64,000 nt of DNA from Burkholderia ubonensis (lineage in GTDB: Bacteria > Pseudomonadota > Gammaproteobacteria > Burkholderiales > Burkholderiaceae). The first letter of the stretch is position 1, and each line of letters opens with the position of its first letter. Below are positions 43,465 through 51,996 of the stretch, piece after piece. The stretch spans positions 25,867 to 89,866 of the forward strand of contig NZ_CADFEB010000015.1 of assembly GCF_902833085.1 (NCBI RefSeq), in the 5' to 3' direction. The position numbers and the translations under genes were made by a program. Below the pieces are notes generated by a model that saw nothing but the letters and a program-made list of their open reading frames with translations, ran no database searches and was not told the DNA's origin.

Positions 43465-44820
43465 ATGCTGACGGGCGGGCGCGTCACGGCCGCGCTGCTC
43501 GCGGCGGGGCTCGCGACCGTCGCCGCGCTCGGCGCGCGCGGCACGCTGGCGGCCGGCGACGCGCGGATCATCGCGATCGTGTTCACCTGCATCGTGCTGT
43601 GGGCGACCGGCGCGGTCGCGAGCCTCTGGGTGTCGCTGCTGTTCTTCTTCCTCGCGGCGACCTGCACGTCGGTGCCCACCGCCGAGATCTTCTCGGGCTT
43701 CGGGTCGAGCGCGTTCTGGCTCGTGTTCAGCGGCGCGGCGATCGGCTTCGCGCTGAAGGAGAGCGGCCTGAGCGAGCGGATCGGCATCGCGCTCGCGCGC
43801 CGGATCGGCGGCTCGTACCTGAAGGCGCTGCTCGCGTTCGCGATCCTGAGCTTCCTGCTGTCGCTCGTGATGCCGTCGACGTTCGGGCGGATCGCGATCC
43901 TGATTCCGATCGCGATCGGCTACTGCGACGTCGTGAAGCTCGGCGCGCATGCGAACGGGCGGCGCGGCATCCTGCTGCTCGTGATCGTCGGCTCGTACGA
44001 GCTGGCCGCCGCGGTGCTGCCAGCGAACCTGCCGAACGTGATCATGGCGGGGATTCTCGAGCAGTCGCACGGGCTGCATCTGCGCTTCTCCGAGTATCTG
44101 CTGCTGTTCTTTCCGGCCGGCGTGATCGTGCGCGGCGCGGTGCTGGTGCTCGCGTCCTACTGGCTGTTCGCGGATACGGTCGGCGAAGTCGAGATACCGG
44201 CGGCGCGCGTCGCGCTCGGCCGCCGCGAATGGCACGCGATCGTGCTGCTCGCGATCACGCTCGCGCTGTGGTTCACCGATGCCGTGCATCACGTCGCGCC
44301 CGGCTGGGTCGGGCTCGGCTTCACGCTCGTCTATTTCGCCACGTCGCCGCCCGCGCAGCTCGAACGCTTCACCGCGACGCTGAAGATGGACCTGCTGTGG
44401 TTCATCGCGGCGATCATCGGGCTGACCGCGCTCGTCAACCATCTCGGCGTGCGCGTGCCGGACGCGCTCGCGCTCGATGCGCTGCGCGACAGCCCGATGC
44501 TCGCGTACTTCGCGCTGACCGCGCTGTCGATCGTCGTCTGCTTCGCGGTCACGTCGAACGCGGAACCTGCGCTGTACGTGCCGATCGTGTCGCGCCTGCT
44601 CGCGCAGGGGCTGCACCTGAAGGCCGGCCTGCTCGCGCAGGTGATGGGCTATGCGACCACGGTCCTGCCGTACCAGTCGCCGCCGATCGTGTTCGGCAAC
44701 GCGCTCGCGCAGCTCGACCGGGGCGCGGTGCTGCGGTACTGCATCGCGACGGCGCTGCTGGGCGTGGTGTTCGTGATCCCGGTCAATGCGTTGTGGTGGC
44801 GGCTGATCGGGCTGCTGTGA
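43465..44820 (+). CDS. DASS/SLC13-type anion permease
   Basis: The 451-residue protein has about twelve hydrophobic segments. Conserved parts of the divalent-anion/Na+ symporter superfamily are FSGFGSSAFWLVFSGAAIGF, LVMPSTFGRIAILIPIAIGY and VTSNAEPALYVPIVSRLLAQ. The ATG at 43465 is the first start after the oxygenase stop; the frame itself continues upstream inside the oxygenase gene. Homologues import carboxylates, sulfate or related anions. It lies between the oxygenase and its reductase, so it probably carries the oxygenase substrate or product. Confidence 0.87.
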   Translation: MLTGGRVTAALLAAGLATVAALGARGTLAAGDARIIAIVFTCIVLWATGAVASLWVSLLFFFLAATCTSVPTAEIFSGFGSSAFWLVFSGAAIGFALKESGLSERIGIALARRIGGSYLKALLAFAILSFLLSLVMPSTFGRIAILIPIAIGYCDVVKLGAHANGRRGILLLVIVGSYELAAAVLPANLPNVIMAGILEQSHGLHLRFSEYLLLFFPAGVIVRGAVLVLASYWLFADTVGEVEIPAARVALGRREWHAIVLLAITLALWFTDAVHHVAPGWVGLGFTLVYFATSPPAQLERFTATLKMDLLWFIAAIIGLTALVNHLGVRVPDALALDALRDSPMLAYFALTALSIVVCFAVTSNAEPALYVPIVSRLLAQGLHLKAGLLAQVMGYATTVLPYQSPPIVFGNALAQLDRGAVLRYCIATALLGVVFVIPVNALWWRLIGLL

Positions 44821-44842
44821 GTGTTCCTGAACGGGGAATCCA

Positions 44843-45814
44843 ATGACCGAAAACGACCTGATTGCCGCGCGCGTGATCGCGCGCGAGCGCGTCGCATGCG
44901 ACGTGATTTCGCTGCGGCTCGTCAGCGACGCGCCGGATTTCGCGCTGCCCGCGTTCGACGCAGGCGCGCATATCGACCTGCATCTGCGCGACGGGCTCAC
45001 GCGCAAGTACTCGCTGTGCAACGACCCGTTCGAGCGCGGCGTGTACGAGATTGCGATCAAGCGCGAGCCGGCGTCGCGCGGCGGCTCCGCGCACGTGCAC
45101 GACGCGATCCGGGTCGGCGACGTGCTGCGGATCGGCGCGCCGCTGAATTACTTCCCGCTCGCGCCGGACGACAGCCCGGCCGTGCTGCTCGCCGCCGGGA
45201 TCGGCGTGACGCCGTTGCTCGCGATGGCGCATAGCCTGTTGCGCGCGGGGCGGCCGCTCGCGTTCCACTACTTCGTGCGTTCGGCCGACGCGGCCGCGTA
45301 CGGGGCGACGCTCGCGTCGCAACTCGCGAGCGTCGCGACGGTGCACACGGGGCTGACGCCCGACGCGACCGGCGACGCGATCGCGGCGATCGTCGGCGCG
45401 ATGGACCCGTGCGCGCATCTGTATTTCTGCGGGCCGGCGCCGTTCATGGCGGCCGTCGACGCGATCGCGCGCCCGGCGCTCGGCGATGCGCGGCTGCATC
45501 ACGAGCATTTTTCCGCGCCGGCCGCGGGTACTGCCGCGGATGAGGACGGCGGGTTCGAGATCGAACTCGCGCGCTCGCGGCGCACGCTGCGCGTGCCGCC
45601 GGAGCAGTCGATCACCGATGTGCTGTACGACCATGGCATCGAGGTCGCCACGTCATGCGAGGCGGGCGTGTGCGGCGCATGCCGGACGACCGTGCTCGAC
45701 GGCACGCCCGATCATCGGGACGCGTTCCTGAGCGCGGCGGACAAGGCCCGCAACGACTGCATGATGCCGTGCGTGTCGCGCTGCCGCGGCGAACGGTTGG
45801 TGCTGGATCTGTGA
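44843..45814 (+). CDS. phthalate-dioxygenase-type reductase (FMN, NAD, C-terminal plant-type [2Fe-2S])
   Basis: The 323-residue protein has the flavin motif RKYSLCNDPFERGVYEIAIK, the NAD loop AAGIGVTPLLAMAHSLLRAG and a C-terminal ferredoxin domain with Cys272, Cys277, Cys280 and Cys310 (SCEAGVCGACRT ... CMMPCVS). This domain order (flavin, NAD, ferredoxin) is that of phthalate dioxygenase reductase and vanillate demethylase reductase. It supplies electrons to the Rieske oxygenase encoded upstream. It ends the catabolic cluster on this strand. Confidence 0.94.
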   Translation: MTENDLIAARVIARERVACDVISLRLVSDAPDFALPAFDAGAHIDLHLRDGLTRKYSLCNDPFERGVYEIAIKREPASRGGSAHVHDAIRVGDVLRIGAPLNYFPLAPDDSPAVLLAAGIGVTPLLAMAHSLLRAGRPLAFHYFVRSADAAAYGATLASQLASVATVHTGLTPDATGDAIAAIVGAMDPCAHLYFCGPAPFMAAVDAIARPALGDARLHHEHFSAPAAGTAADEDGGFEIELARSRRTLRVPPEQSITDVLYDHGIEVATSCEAGVCGACRTTVLDGTPDHRDAFLSAADKARNDCMMPCVSRCRGERLVLDL

Positions 45815-45930
45815 GCTGTAGACGCCGTTCCGCTTCGACGCGCGGAATCGGCGGAATCGGCGGGTTCGGCTGTTAGGCCCGTCCGTCCGGTTAGACTGAC
45901 GCTCTCCTGCCCAACCCGCCCGCGCGCCCC

Positions 45931-46440
45931 ATGGATCTGACCAGAACGATCGTCATCGGCAATTCCGGCTCGGGAAAGAGCTGGCTGGCGCAACGCATCG
46001 CCCGGTCGCACGCGGCGACGCTCGTGGATCTCGACCAGATTCACTGGCTGCCCGGCGGTTACGACGTGCCGCGCGACCGCGACGACGCGATGCGCGCGGT
46101 CAAGCGTGCGGCCGAGCACGAGCGCTGGGTGATCGAAGGCATCTACGGCTGGCTGGTCGAAGGGATACTCGCGGATGCGACGGCGCTCGTGTGGCTGCGC
46201 GTCGATCCGGCCGACTGCGTCGCCGCCATCCGGGAGCGCGGGATTCGGCGCGGCGGCAGCGAAGCGTCGCTGGCCGCGCTGCTGCAATGGGCCGCGACGT
46301 ATCGAAGCCGTGACGGCTCGAGTTCGTACGCCGCGCATGAGCGGATCTTCAACGACTTTCGGCGCGATTGCTTGTGCCTGTCGAGCCGTGACGAAGTCAC
46401 GGCGTTTGCGGCGTCGCTGGGGGCTGCGCTGCCGGAATGA
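45931..46440 (+). CDS. P-loop adenylate-kinase-like protein
   Basis: The 169-residue protein begins TIVIGNSGSGKSWLAQRIA, a Walker A motif at residues 10-17, followed by a LVDLDQIHWLPGGY acceptor-site segment and a WVIEGIYGWLVEGILADATA segment, as in FlaR/AAA_17 kinase-like proteins sometimes called DNA-topology modulation proteins. No Walker B beyond VWLRVDP is clear. The function is not established for the family. It stands alone. Confidence 0.86.
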   Translation: MDLTRTIVIGNSGSGKSWLAQRIARSHAATLVDLDQIHWLPGGYDVPRDRDDAMRAVKRAAEHERWVIEGIYGWLVEGILADATALVWLRVDPADCVAAIRERGIRRGGSEASLAALLQWAATYRSRDGSSSYAAHERIFNDFRRDCLCLSSRDEVTAFAASLGAALPE

Positions 46441-46554
46441 CGGCCCCGGCGAGTGCGATCGGCGCTGGCCGTTCGACATCATTGATGCCGGCGCCATGTC
46501 GGCGCGCGCCGTTTCGGGCGCGCCGGGTGGCACGGAGCAATGTCCGTGCGCTCC

Positions 46555-46887
46555 TCAGGCCCGCGGAATGACCTCGATGCGCAGCGGTTCGCCGCCGGCC
46601 GTGATCGCGAGCAGGTGGTCGACGTTCGGATGCGCGCCCGGACGGTTGCGCGCATCGGCCGTATGTTCGGCGAACACGGCAAGGCCGTGCTCGGCCGCCT
46701 TCGCGTCCAGCGTGCCGAACGTCTGCCGCAGATAGTGATACACCGCGAGCGAGCCCTGCTTGCCCGGCTTGTTCTCGATGTTCGCAACCACGTCGCCGTT
46801 TCCGCTGACGAGGTCGATGCGCTCGATGCCGTCGATGGACGGCAGTTGCGCGAGGTTGTCCTTGAATACGCTGGTCGGTTGAATCAC
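46555..46887 (-). CDS. DUF2322 family protein
   Basis: The 110-residue protein is recognised by its conserved core: DNLAQLPSIDGIERIDLVSG, VANIENKPGKQGSLAVYHYL and HPNVDHLLAITAGGEPLRIE. No signal or membrane segment is present. It lies 45 bases downstream of a flavin-reductase-like gene on the same strand and may be cotranscribed. The function of the family is unknown. Confidence 0.82.
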   Translation of the reverse strand: MIQPTSVFKDNLAQLPSIDGIERIDLVSGNGDVVANIENKPGKQGSLAVYHYLRQTFGTLDAKAAEHGLAVFAEHTADARNRPGAHPNVDHLLAITAGGEPLRIEVIPRA

Positions 46888-46932
46888 TGGAAACGCTCCG
46901 TCGGTTCGGTAAAGGGCATCGCGGGCCGTATC

Positions 46933-47634
46933 TTATCCGATCGGGTGCGGCGAGTCGGCGGCCGCTCGCGCGCGGTCGACGTCCGGGCTGCGATACAGGC
47001 GTTCGGGAATCTCCGCGAGTCGCGACGCGTGAACCTGCCGCGGCGCGAGGTCGTAGAACTTCTGAAAGCTCATGATCAGCGGCGACCACTTGTCGGGATC
47101 GATCCGGTCCGGATCGCCGTCCATCAGCAGGTCCGGATGGACATGCACGCGCTGGATCCGCACCTCGAACACGCAGATGCGCCCGCGCCCTTCGGCAGAA
47201 TCCTCGGCGAGCCCGTGCCGGGCCGCCACGACGGCCTCCAGGTGCACCGGGCATTCGAGCGCGCGCGGCGCCGACACCGTGTCGGACGCGGTTTCGGTGA
47301 GCCCGGCCCGGCCGAACTTGTCGGGCTCGTACACATAGCCGCGCGCCGTTTTGGACGCCGGCACCGGGCTGGAACCCGTCGTGCGCGCGATGCGGTCCAC
47401 CGCATCCGCCTGCGCGGCCGACGGCAGGTTCAGCACGCATTCGCCGGTGCGTATCAGGTTCTGCGTGGTTCGGGAGCTGGCCGCGAGGCCGAGCACGCCG
47501 CGCCAGCCGAGCCAGAACGCGGACGACATCGGCGCGAGATTGGCCGTGCCGTCGTCGTTGCGTGTGCCGATCAGCACGACGGGCGTGCCGAAGTAGAGGA
47601 TGTTCGGTTCGCAGATGCGATGCGGAGCATTCAT
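46933..47634 (-). CDS. flavin reductase-like (FMN-binding split-barrel) protein
   Basis: The protein has 233 residues: ILYFGTPVVLIGTRNDDGTA, NLAPMSSAFWLGWRGVLGLA, then TGECVLNLPSAAQADAVDRI are the classical flavin-reductase strand pattern that binds FMN. The long C-terminal part (VFEVRIQRVHVHPDLLMDGD onward) is an extension found in a subset. It may reduce FMN for a partner oxygenase or bind flavin only. No partner is adjacent. Confidence 0.87.
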   Translation of the reverse strand: MNAPHRICEPNILYFGTPVVLIGTRNDDGTANLAPMSSAFWLGWRGVLGLAASSRTTQNLIRTGECVLNLPSAAQADAVDRIARTTGSSPVPASKTARGYVYEPDKFGRAGLTETASDTVSAPRALECPVHLEAVVAARHGLAEDSAEGRGRICVFEVRIQRVHVHPDLLMDGDPDRIDPDKWSPLIMSFQKFYDLAPRQVHASRLAEIPERLYRSPDVDRARAAADSPHPIG

Positions 47635-47712
47635 GGTAGGGGCCTTCGGGTGACGGGATCAGGCTTCATGCTGATCCGTCCGCCGCCGGCTGACGCTCCG
47701 CTTCTTGTGATG

Positions 47713-49524
47713 TCATTCGGCGATCAACTTCTCCACCAGCGCGCCGAGCTCGCCCAGATGCACGGGCTTCGGCAGGAACGCGTCGAAGACGGTCTTGTGC
47801 GCCTCCAGCGCGGCCGATTCGTACGCGCTGACGCCCAGGATCGCCGCGCGCCGCGTGCCGTCCGCCGGCATCGCCGCGCGAATCCGCTTCGCGACCTCGA
47901 CACCGTTCAGGTCGGGCAGCTCGAGATCCAGCAGCACGATGTCGTACCGGTACTCGGCGAAACGCGCGACGCCTTCGCTGCCGGTGCCGCACAGGTCGGC
48001 GTGGATGCCCAGCGCCGCCAGCATCGAGCCGAGCGTTTCGCGCGCGTTGTCGTTGTCGTCGACGACGAGCGCGCGCCGGTCGCGATGCGGCGCCGCGTGC
48101 GGCGATGCTGGCGTGTCGCCCGCCGGTTCGCCGCTGTCGGGCACCTCGACCGGCAGCGTCACGACGAATTCGCTGCCTTCGCCGACGGCGCTGTGCACGT
48201 CGATGTGCCCGCGCAGCGTCGTCACGATCTGCCGCACGACGGCGAGGCCCATGCCGATGCCGTCCACATGCAGGCCCTGCGCGTCGTTCGCGCGGTAGAA
48301 CGGCTCGAAGATCTTCGACAGATGCGGCTTCGCGATGCCGGCGCCGGTGTCGCGCACGGCGATCCTCAGCTTCGGGCCGGCGGGCGCGTCGAGCAGCGTC
48401 GCGCTCACGTCGATCGTGCCGCCGTTCGTGTACTTGACCGAGTTCTCGATCAGGTTGGACAGCACCTGCTGCAGCAGCTGGCGATCCGAGCACACGGCCA
48501 GACCGGGCGGCTCGACGCGCTGCGACGCGTGGATGCGCTTGGCCGAGATCCGCTCGCGAAACGGCTCCATCGTGTCGGCCAGCAGCGGCGCGATGCCGAC
48601 GATTGCCGGCTCGGCGCGGCGCCGGGTGGAGCGCAGCTTGATGTAGTCGGTGAGCTCCCTCACCAGCGCTTCGAGCGACGATGCGGAGTTCTGCAGCCGC
48701 CTGATCGTCTTCAGGTTCGCGTCCGACTGCGGCCGCGCGAGCAGGATCTCGATCGACCCGCTGATCGCCTGCAGCGGCGTGCGCAGCTCGTGGCTGACCA
48801 TCCCGAGGAACGCGTTCTTCGCGTCGACCATCTCGAACGCGCGGTCCGATGCCTGCTTCTCCGCGACGAGCGCCGCGTGCTGCCGCTCGAGCAGGTCGTC
48901 GCGCGTGCGCACCGTGTAGAACAGCAGCAGGAACAGCGCGCCGAGGATGACGCCGAGGATGCTGCCGAGGATCAGGATCGCCTGCTGCTTTTCCTTCAGC
49001 TGGTGGAACGTGAAGTCCCGCTGCGCCATCTCCAGCGCGCGGAAGTAGTTGGCGAGGGCGTTCACTTTGGGCCAGTACGCGTCGACGTCGGCCGCCATGC
49101 GCCGCGCATCGCCGCGTGCCTCGCGCAGCGCCGGCACTTCGCGCTGCAGCCGGGCCATGAATGCGCCGAGCGTCGCGATGTCGTCGCGCGCCTTCGGGAT
49201 GCGCAGCCAGTATTCGGACACTTCGGACGGCCGCCGCAGGAAGCCGAACGACGCCGACAGCGCGTCGAGCTGCGTCTCGACGCGATCGAAGTCGTCGTCC
49301 TGGCGCGTCGCGTAGAGGATCAGTTGCCGGTCGAACCGGCTGTACGCGTTGCGATACTGCGCGGCCGTCCAGAACACTCCTTCGCGCGGGCCTTCGAGCA
49401 CGCCTTCGTTGACCGACGTCGCGAGCAGGTCATGCAGCAGGAACGCCCACGCGGCGAAGCCCAGGATCCACAGCGAGCCGAGGGCGACGATGATCTTGCG
49501 CTTTTTCCATCGCCTGGCCGTCAT
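47713..49524 (-). CDS. hybrid sensor histidine kinase (membrane, HisKA-HATPase-REC)
   Basis: The 603-residue protein has transmembrane segments at about 11-32 and 176-198 flanking a periplasmic helical sensor with no recognised ligand motif. A kinase core follows with His245 (MVSHELRTPLQAISGS), N box LSNLIENSVKYTNGG, G boxes DTGAGIAKPHLSKIFE and DGIGMGLAVV. The C-terminal receiver has Asp533 (IVLLDLELPDLNG) and LPKPV. Its start overlaps the upstream stop by ATGA. The cognate regulator is probably the BetR-type protein two genes upstream. The small domain between them may act as the periplasmic signal partner; that is inference. Confidence 0.93.
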   Translation of the reverse strand: MTARRWKKRKIIVALGSLWILGFAAWAFLLHDLLATSVNEGVLEGPREGVFWTAAQYRNAYSRFDRQLILYATRQDDDFDRVETQLDALSASFGFLRRPSEVSEYWLRIPKARDDIATLGAFMARLQREVPALREARGDARRMAADVDAYWPKVNALANYFRALEMAQRDFTFHQLKEKQQAILILGSILGVILGALFLLLFYTVRTRDDLLERQHAALVAEKQASDRAFEMVDAKNAFLGMVSHELRTPLQAISGSIEILLARPQSDANLKTIRRLQNSASSLEALVRELTDYIKLRSTRRRAEPAIVGIAPLLADTMEPFRERISAKRIHASQRVEPPGLAVCSDRQLLQQVLSNLIENSVKYTNGGTIDVSATLLDAPAGPKLRIAVRDTGAGIAKPHLSKIFEPFYRANDAQGLHVDGIGMGLAVVRQIVTTLRGHIDVHSAVGEGSEFVVTLPVEVPDSGEPAGDTPASPHAAPHRDRRALVVDDNDNARETLGSMLAALGIHADLCGTGSEGVARFAEYRYDIVLLDLELPDLNGVEVAKRIRAAMPADGTRRAAILGVSAYESAALEAHKTVFDAFLPKPVHLGELGALVEKLIAE

Positions 49525-50021
49525 TTCACGGTGAGGCCGACGACCTGCCACGCGAACTTCGCTTCGCCGAGCGGCGTCTTCAGCTCGTCCGCGAACTGGT
49601 CGCGCGGATACATGACCCACAGCGGGCCGTAGCTCGCGTTGTCGAGCACCTTGCCGTTCATCTTGCGGGCGAGGATCACGCCGTACTTGTCGGCGTCCGA
49701 CAAGGGGATCGTGAACGTGTATTCGTCGATGCAGTGAAGCTCGATCTGCGTGCCTTTCGCGCCGACGAGCTTCAGCACGTCGGCGAGGCGCGGGCCGCTG
49801 AAGGTCGCCACCGGCGTCCAGCTCGTCGACGTCGTGATCGTGTGCTGCGGCAGCGCCATCAGCGCCTGTTCGGAGAACACGTACACGGCTTTGCCGGGCT
49901 GATTCGATTTCGCGATGTTGCCGTCGACGGTGAACTTGAACGGCGCGGCCCAGGACGCGGCGGCGGCGCCCAGCAGGCAGGCCAGCAGCAGGCCGTGCAA
50001 CCAGATTCTCGGATTTCGCAT
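49521..50021 (-). CDS. exported molybdopterin-binding-fold protein
   Basis: The 166-residue protein has a signal peptide (WLHGLLLACLLGAAAASWAA). The mature part (PFKFTVDGNIAKSNQPGKAV, FSGPRLADVLKLVGAKGTQI, ELHCIDEYTFTIPLSDADKY, GPLWVMYPRDQF) resembles the oxidoreductase molybdopterin-binding domain in small periplasmic proteins that lack the catalytic partner. A single Cys (HCIDEY) sits where the Mo ligand may lie in sulfite-oxidase-type folds, but cofactor binding is uncertain. AGAGG precedes the start. The stop overlaps the kinase start, and the regulator gene lies 45 bases upstream, so signal sensing for that kinase is plausible. Confidence 0.8.
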   Translation of the reverse strand: MRNPRIWLHGLLLACLLGAAAASWAAPFKFTVDGNIAKSNQPGKAVYVFSEQALMALPQHTITTSTSWTPVATFSGPRLADVLKLVGAKGTQIELHCIDEYTFTIPLSDADKYGVILARKMNGKVLDNASYGPLWVMYPRDQFADELKTPLGEAKFAWQVVGLTVK

Positions 50022-50066
50022 GGTTTCCTCTTGCGTGTTGTCGATGTGCCGTGGGCCCAACCGGGT

Positions 50067-50948
50067 TCAGCCCGCGGGCGCGTTGAACGGCTGGGCGATC
50101 TTCAGCTCGCGCGCCACCTCGGCGAACAGGATCGGCAGGCGGACCGGCTTCTCCTCGCAGCGCGCGTTGAACTGAGACATCACGCGCGCGATCTCGTCCT
50201 CGCTTGCCTCGCCGGTGGAGATCTTGCCCGTCAGCAGGAAGATCGGCGCATCGCCATTTTCGCTCGAACGGATGCTGCGCACGAGATCGGCGGCCGTCTG
50301 GTCGCCGAGCATCCAGTCGAGGATGTAGCCGTCGAAATCCTCGAGCTCCAGCGCCTTCCTGAACGAGTCGCCGTCGTAGTACGGGATCGCGTTCACGCCT
50401 TTCTCGACGAAATACTCGCATACCGTCTCGGCCACGTCCGCCGAATCGTCGACCACGGCGATGCGCGCCGCGTATGCATGCTGCCGGGCGGAGCGCAGCT
50501 CGATCACGTCGACGGGATAGGTGCGGCCTTCATGCGCGTGGTGGCGTTCCATGACGATCCATTCGCCTTGCGACTGGATCGCGACGAAATCCGTTTCGGC
50601 GTGGCTGCTGGCCTTCGTCGAGATCGCGGCCCGGCAGCGCAGGCGCCTCGATTCGATGACGAGCGTCGCGTCGAGCATCTCGGGGGCCGCGCCCGCGCCC
50701 GCGTGCGCGCCCTGGTCGTCGAGCAGGATCGCGGGCGGCACGCCGAAATGCGTCGCGATGTCCCGCAGCTGCGACAGGTTCCACGGGATCAGGCCTTTCA
50801 TCTTGCGGGTGACGACGGAAAAGCTCAGGCCGAGCACGTTCGCGATCGTCGTGTTGTGGCTGCGCGGCGGAATGCCGTTCCGGGTCAGGAGGTCGCGCAC
50901 CTTGGTGGCGGTGATGAGGTCGGCGTTGGCCTGCTCGTTGTTGGGCAT
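50067..50948 (-). CDS. BetR-type response regulator (HTH plus receiver)
   Basis: The 293-residue protein has an N-terminal helix-turn-helix of the BetR kind (TKVRDLLTRNGIPPRSHNTT, VLGLSFSVVTRKMKGLIPWN, LRDIATHFGVPPAILLDD), a central segment of small beta strands, and a C-terminal receiver with VVDDSAD, Asp211 (GYILDWMLGDQTAADL) and the FLLTGK and EEKPVRLPI switch residues. The receiver is C-terminal, the reverse of most regulators. ATG at 50948 is chosen because conserved sequence begins there. It heads an operon with the exported protein and the hybrid kinase. Confidence 0.88.
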   Translation of the reverse strand: MPNNEQANADLITATKVRDLLTRNGIPPRSHNTTIANVLGLSFSVVTRKMKGLIPWNLSQLRDIATHFGVPPAILLDDQGAHAGAGAAPEMLDATLVIESRRLRCRAAISTKASSHAETDFVAIQSQGEWIVMERHHAHEGRTYPVDVIELRSARQHAYAARIAVVDDSADVAETVCEYFVEKGVNAIPYYDGDSFRKALELEDFDGYILDWMLGDQTAADLVRSIRSSENGDAPIFLLTGKISTGEASEDEIARVMSQFNARCEEKPVRLPILFAEVARELKIAQPFNAPAG

Positions 50949-51028
50949 CTCGGTGAGGTCTCCGGTGGTGTGCGCGTCGAAGCATAGCAAAGCTGACGCG
51001 CCGTGCAAACTTCAAAATAAGAATCGGC

Positions 51029-51056
51029 TTGACATGCCATTTTTCTCCGCTATTAT
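51029..51056 (+). promoter_or_regulatory. strong sigma70-type promoter facing a gene-poor stretch
   Basis: TTGACA (51029-51034), a 16-base spacer and TATTAT (51051-51056) form a near-consensus promoter on the plus strand, rare in this GC-rich DNA. No intact gene follows until 51997, but a perfect terminator lies at 51652-51690. Confidence 0.55.
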
Positions 51057-51141
51057 TGCTCACCGCGTCACTATTGTTTTTTGCGTCATGTTTGGAGGGC
51101 GCGGCAAAACGTGACAAACGAGTAAAGCAGGGAACCTGAGA

Positions 51142-51321
51142 GAGCCTTGGGCCGAGCGCCGGCGCGGTGGATATCCACTGCGCCGCGCGCCCGACCGGGT
51201 GCGCGATAACAACGAAGACTACAAGTAGCGCACGCAACGGCGTGACGTCTATTACGGCTACGGGAATTCGGGCTATCCGTATTGCGGCGTCTGGAAGCAG
51301 ACGTACTGGTACGGCTATTGA
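51142..51321 (+). pseudogene. possible relic of a small Tyr/Gly-rich protein gene
   Basis: A frame ending TGA at 51319-51321 reads RRDVYYGYGNSGYPYCGVWK followed by QTYWYGY, which looks like the C-terminus of a small exported Tyr/Gly-rich protein. An in-frame TAG about 90 bases before the end separates it from a protein-like upstream part (PDRVRDNNEDYK). A second possible tail in another frame ends near 51508 (GPNFGWMSGNSMTGSAAAVP). Both look decayed. A non-coding transcript is the alternative. Confidence 0.3.
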
Positions 51322-51651
51322 CCCGCATCCGAAAGCAACGGGGCAGCCGCGGGGAGACCACCATCGTATTGCCTGCACGGCCGGCTACGACCAGTTCCAC
51401 GGCGGGTTGGCCGGCCCGAATTTCGGCTGGATGAGCGGCAACAGCATGACCGGAAGCGCCGCGGCGGTGCCGCTCGCGGGCCTCGATTTCCGCGAAATCC
51501 AGGACTGATCGGCGCCGTTCCGGGAGGCGCGCGCTGCAGCGGCACTCGTTTCCCGAGCATGTCGCGCTGTCGCGACTTCGATCCGACGCTCGTCCGGCAT
51601 GCGTGCCGGACGGGTTGGCCGGTTCGGTGTTCGCCGGAACGGTACTTTGCA

Positions 51652-51690
51652 AGGGTTCTTCACGGATCGGCGTGAAGAACCCTTTCTTTT
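51652..51690 (+). terminator. Rho-independent terminator
   Basis: A perfect 13-bp stem (AGGGTTCTTCACG with CGTGAAGAACCCT), a 6-base loop and a TTCTTTT tract. It lies about 300 bases before the next kinase gene and closes the unit that begins at the promoter at 51029. Confidence 0.85.
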
Positions 51691-51996
51691 GGTCGCGCGA
51701 CCGGAAGCGCATTTAAAAGAATTTAACAAAATGCGTTGCCTGAGCGGCTAGCCCGTTGAACGCGCCGACAACACGATGCGAAACGAGCGACGGCTATTTG
51801 CCCGCGTCGGGTTTCAGTCAAGTCCGAAAATTCTTCGCCATCTAATTTGATCTGTACGAAATGGTTCACGCGATGAGGACACTCGTGCGTGCCTTTGGCA
51901 TGATCGGAAATCCCTTTTTTACAGGTGTTTTCCGAGACGATCACGGGCGCAGGAACGGCATCGTTCCAGCCGCGTTCGCGATCGTCGCCGCATGCC
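51691..51996. other. gap upstream of the first Roc-like kinase gene
   Basis: No gene is seen. The DNA is moderately AT-rich around 51710-51730 and 51830-51860, where the kinase promoter may be. The kinase frame is open from a GTG at 51925, so part of this could be coding if that start is used. Confidence 0.35.

Noticed and set aside
46540..49632. A 1,030-codon open frame on the plus strand opposite the flavin-reductase and kinase genes
   Set aside because: It is the antisense shadow of high-GC genes: Arg/His/Gln-rich low-complexity protein, no domain, no ribosome binding site. The minus-strand genes have complete motifs.
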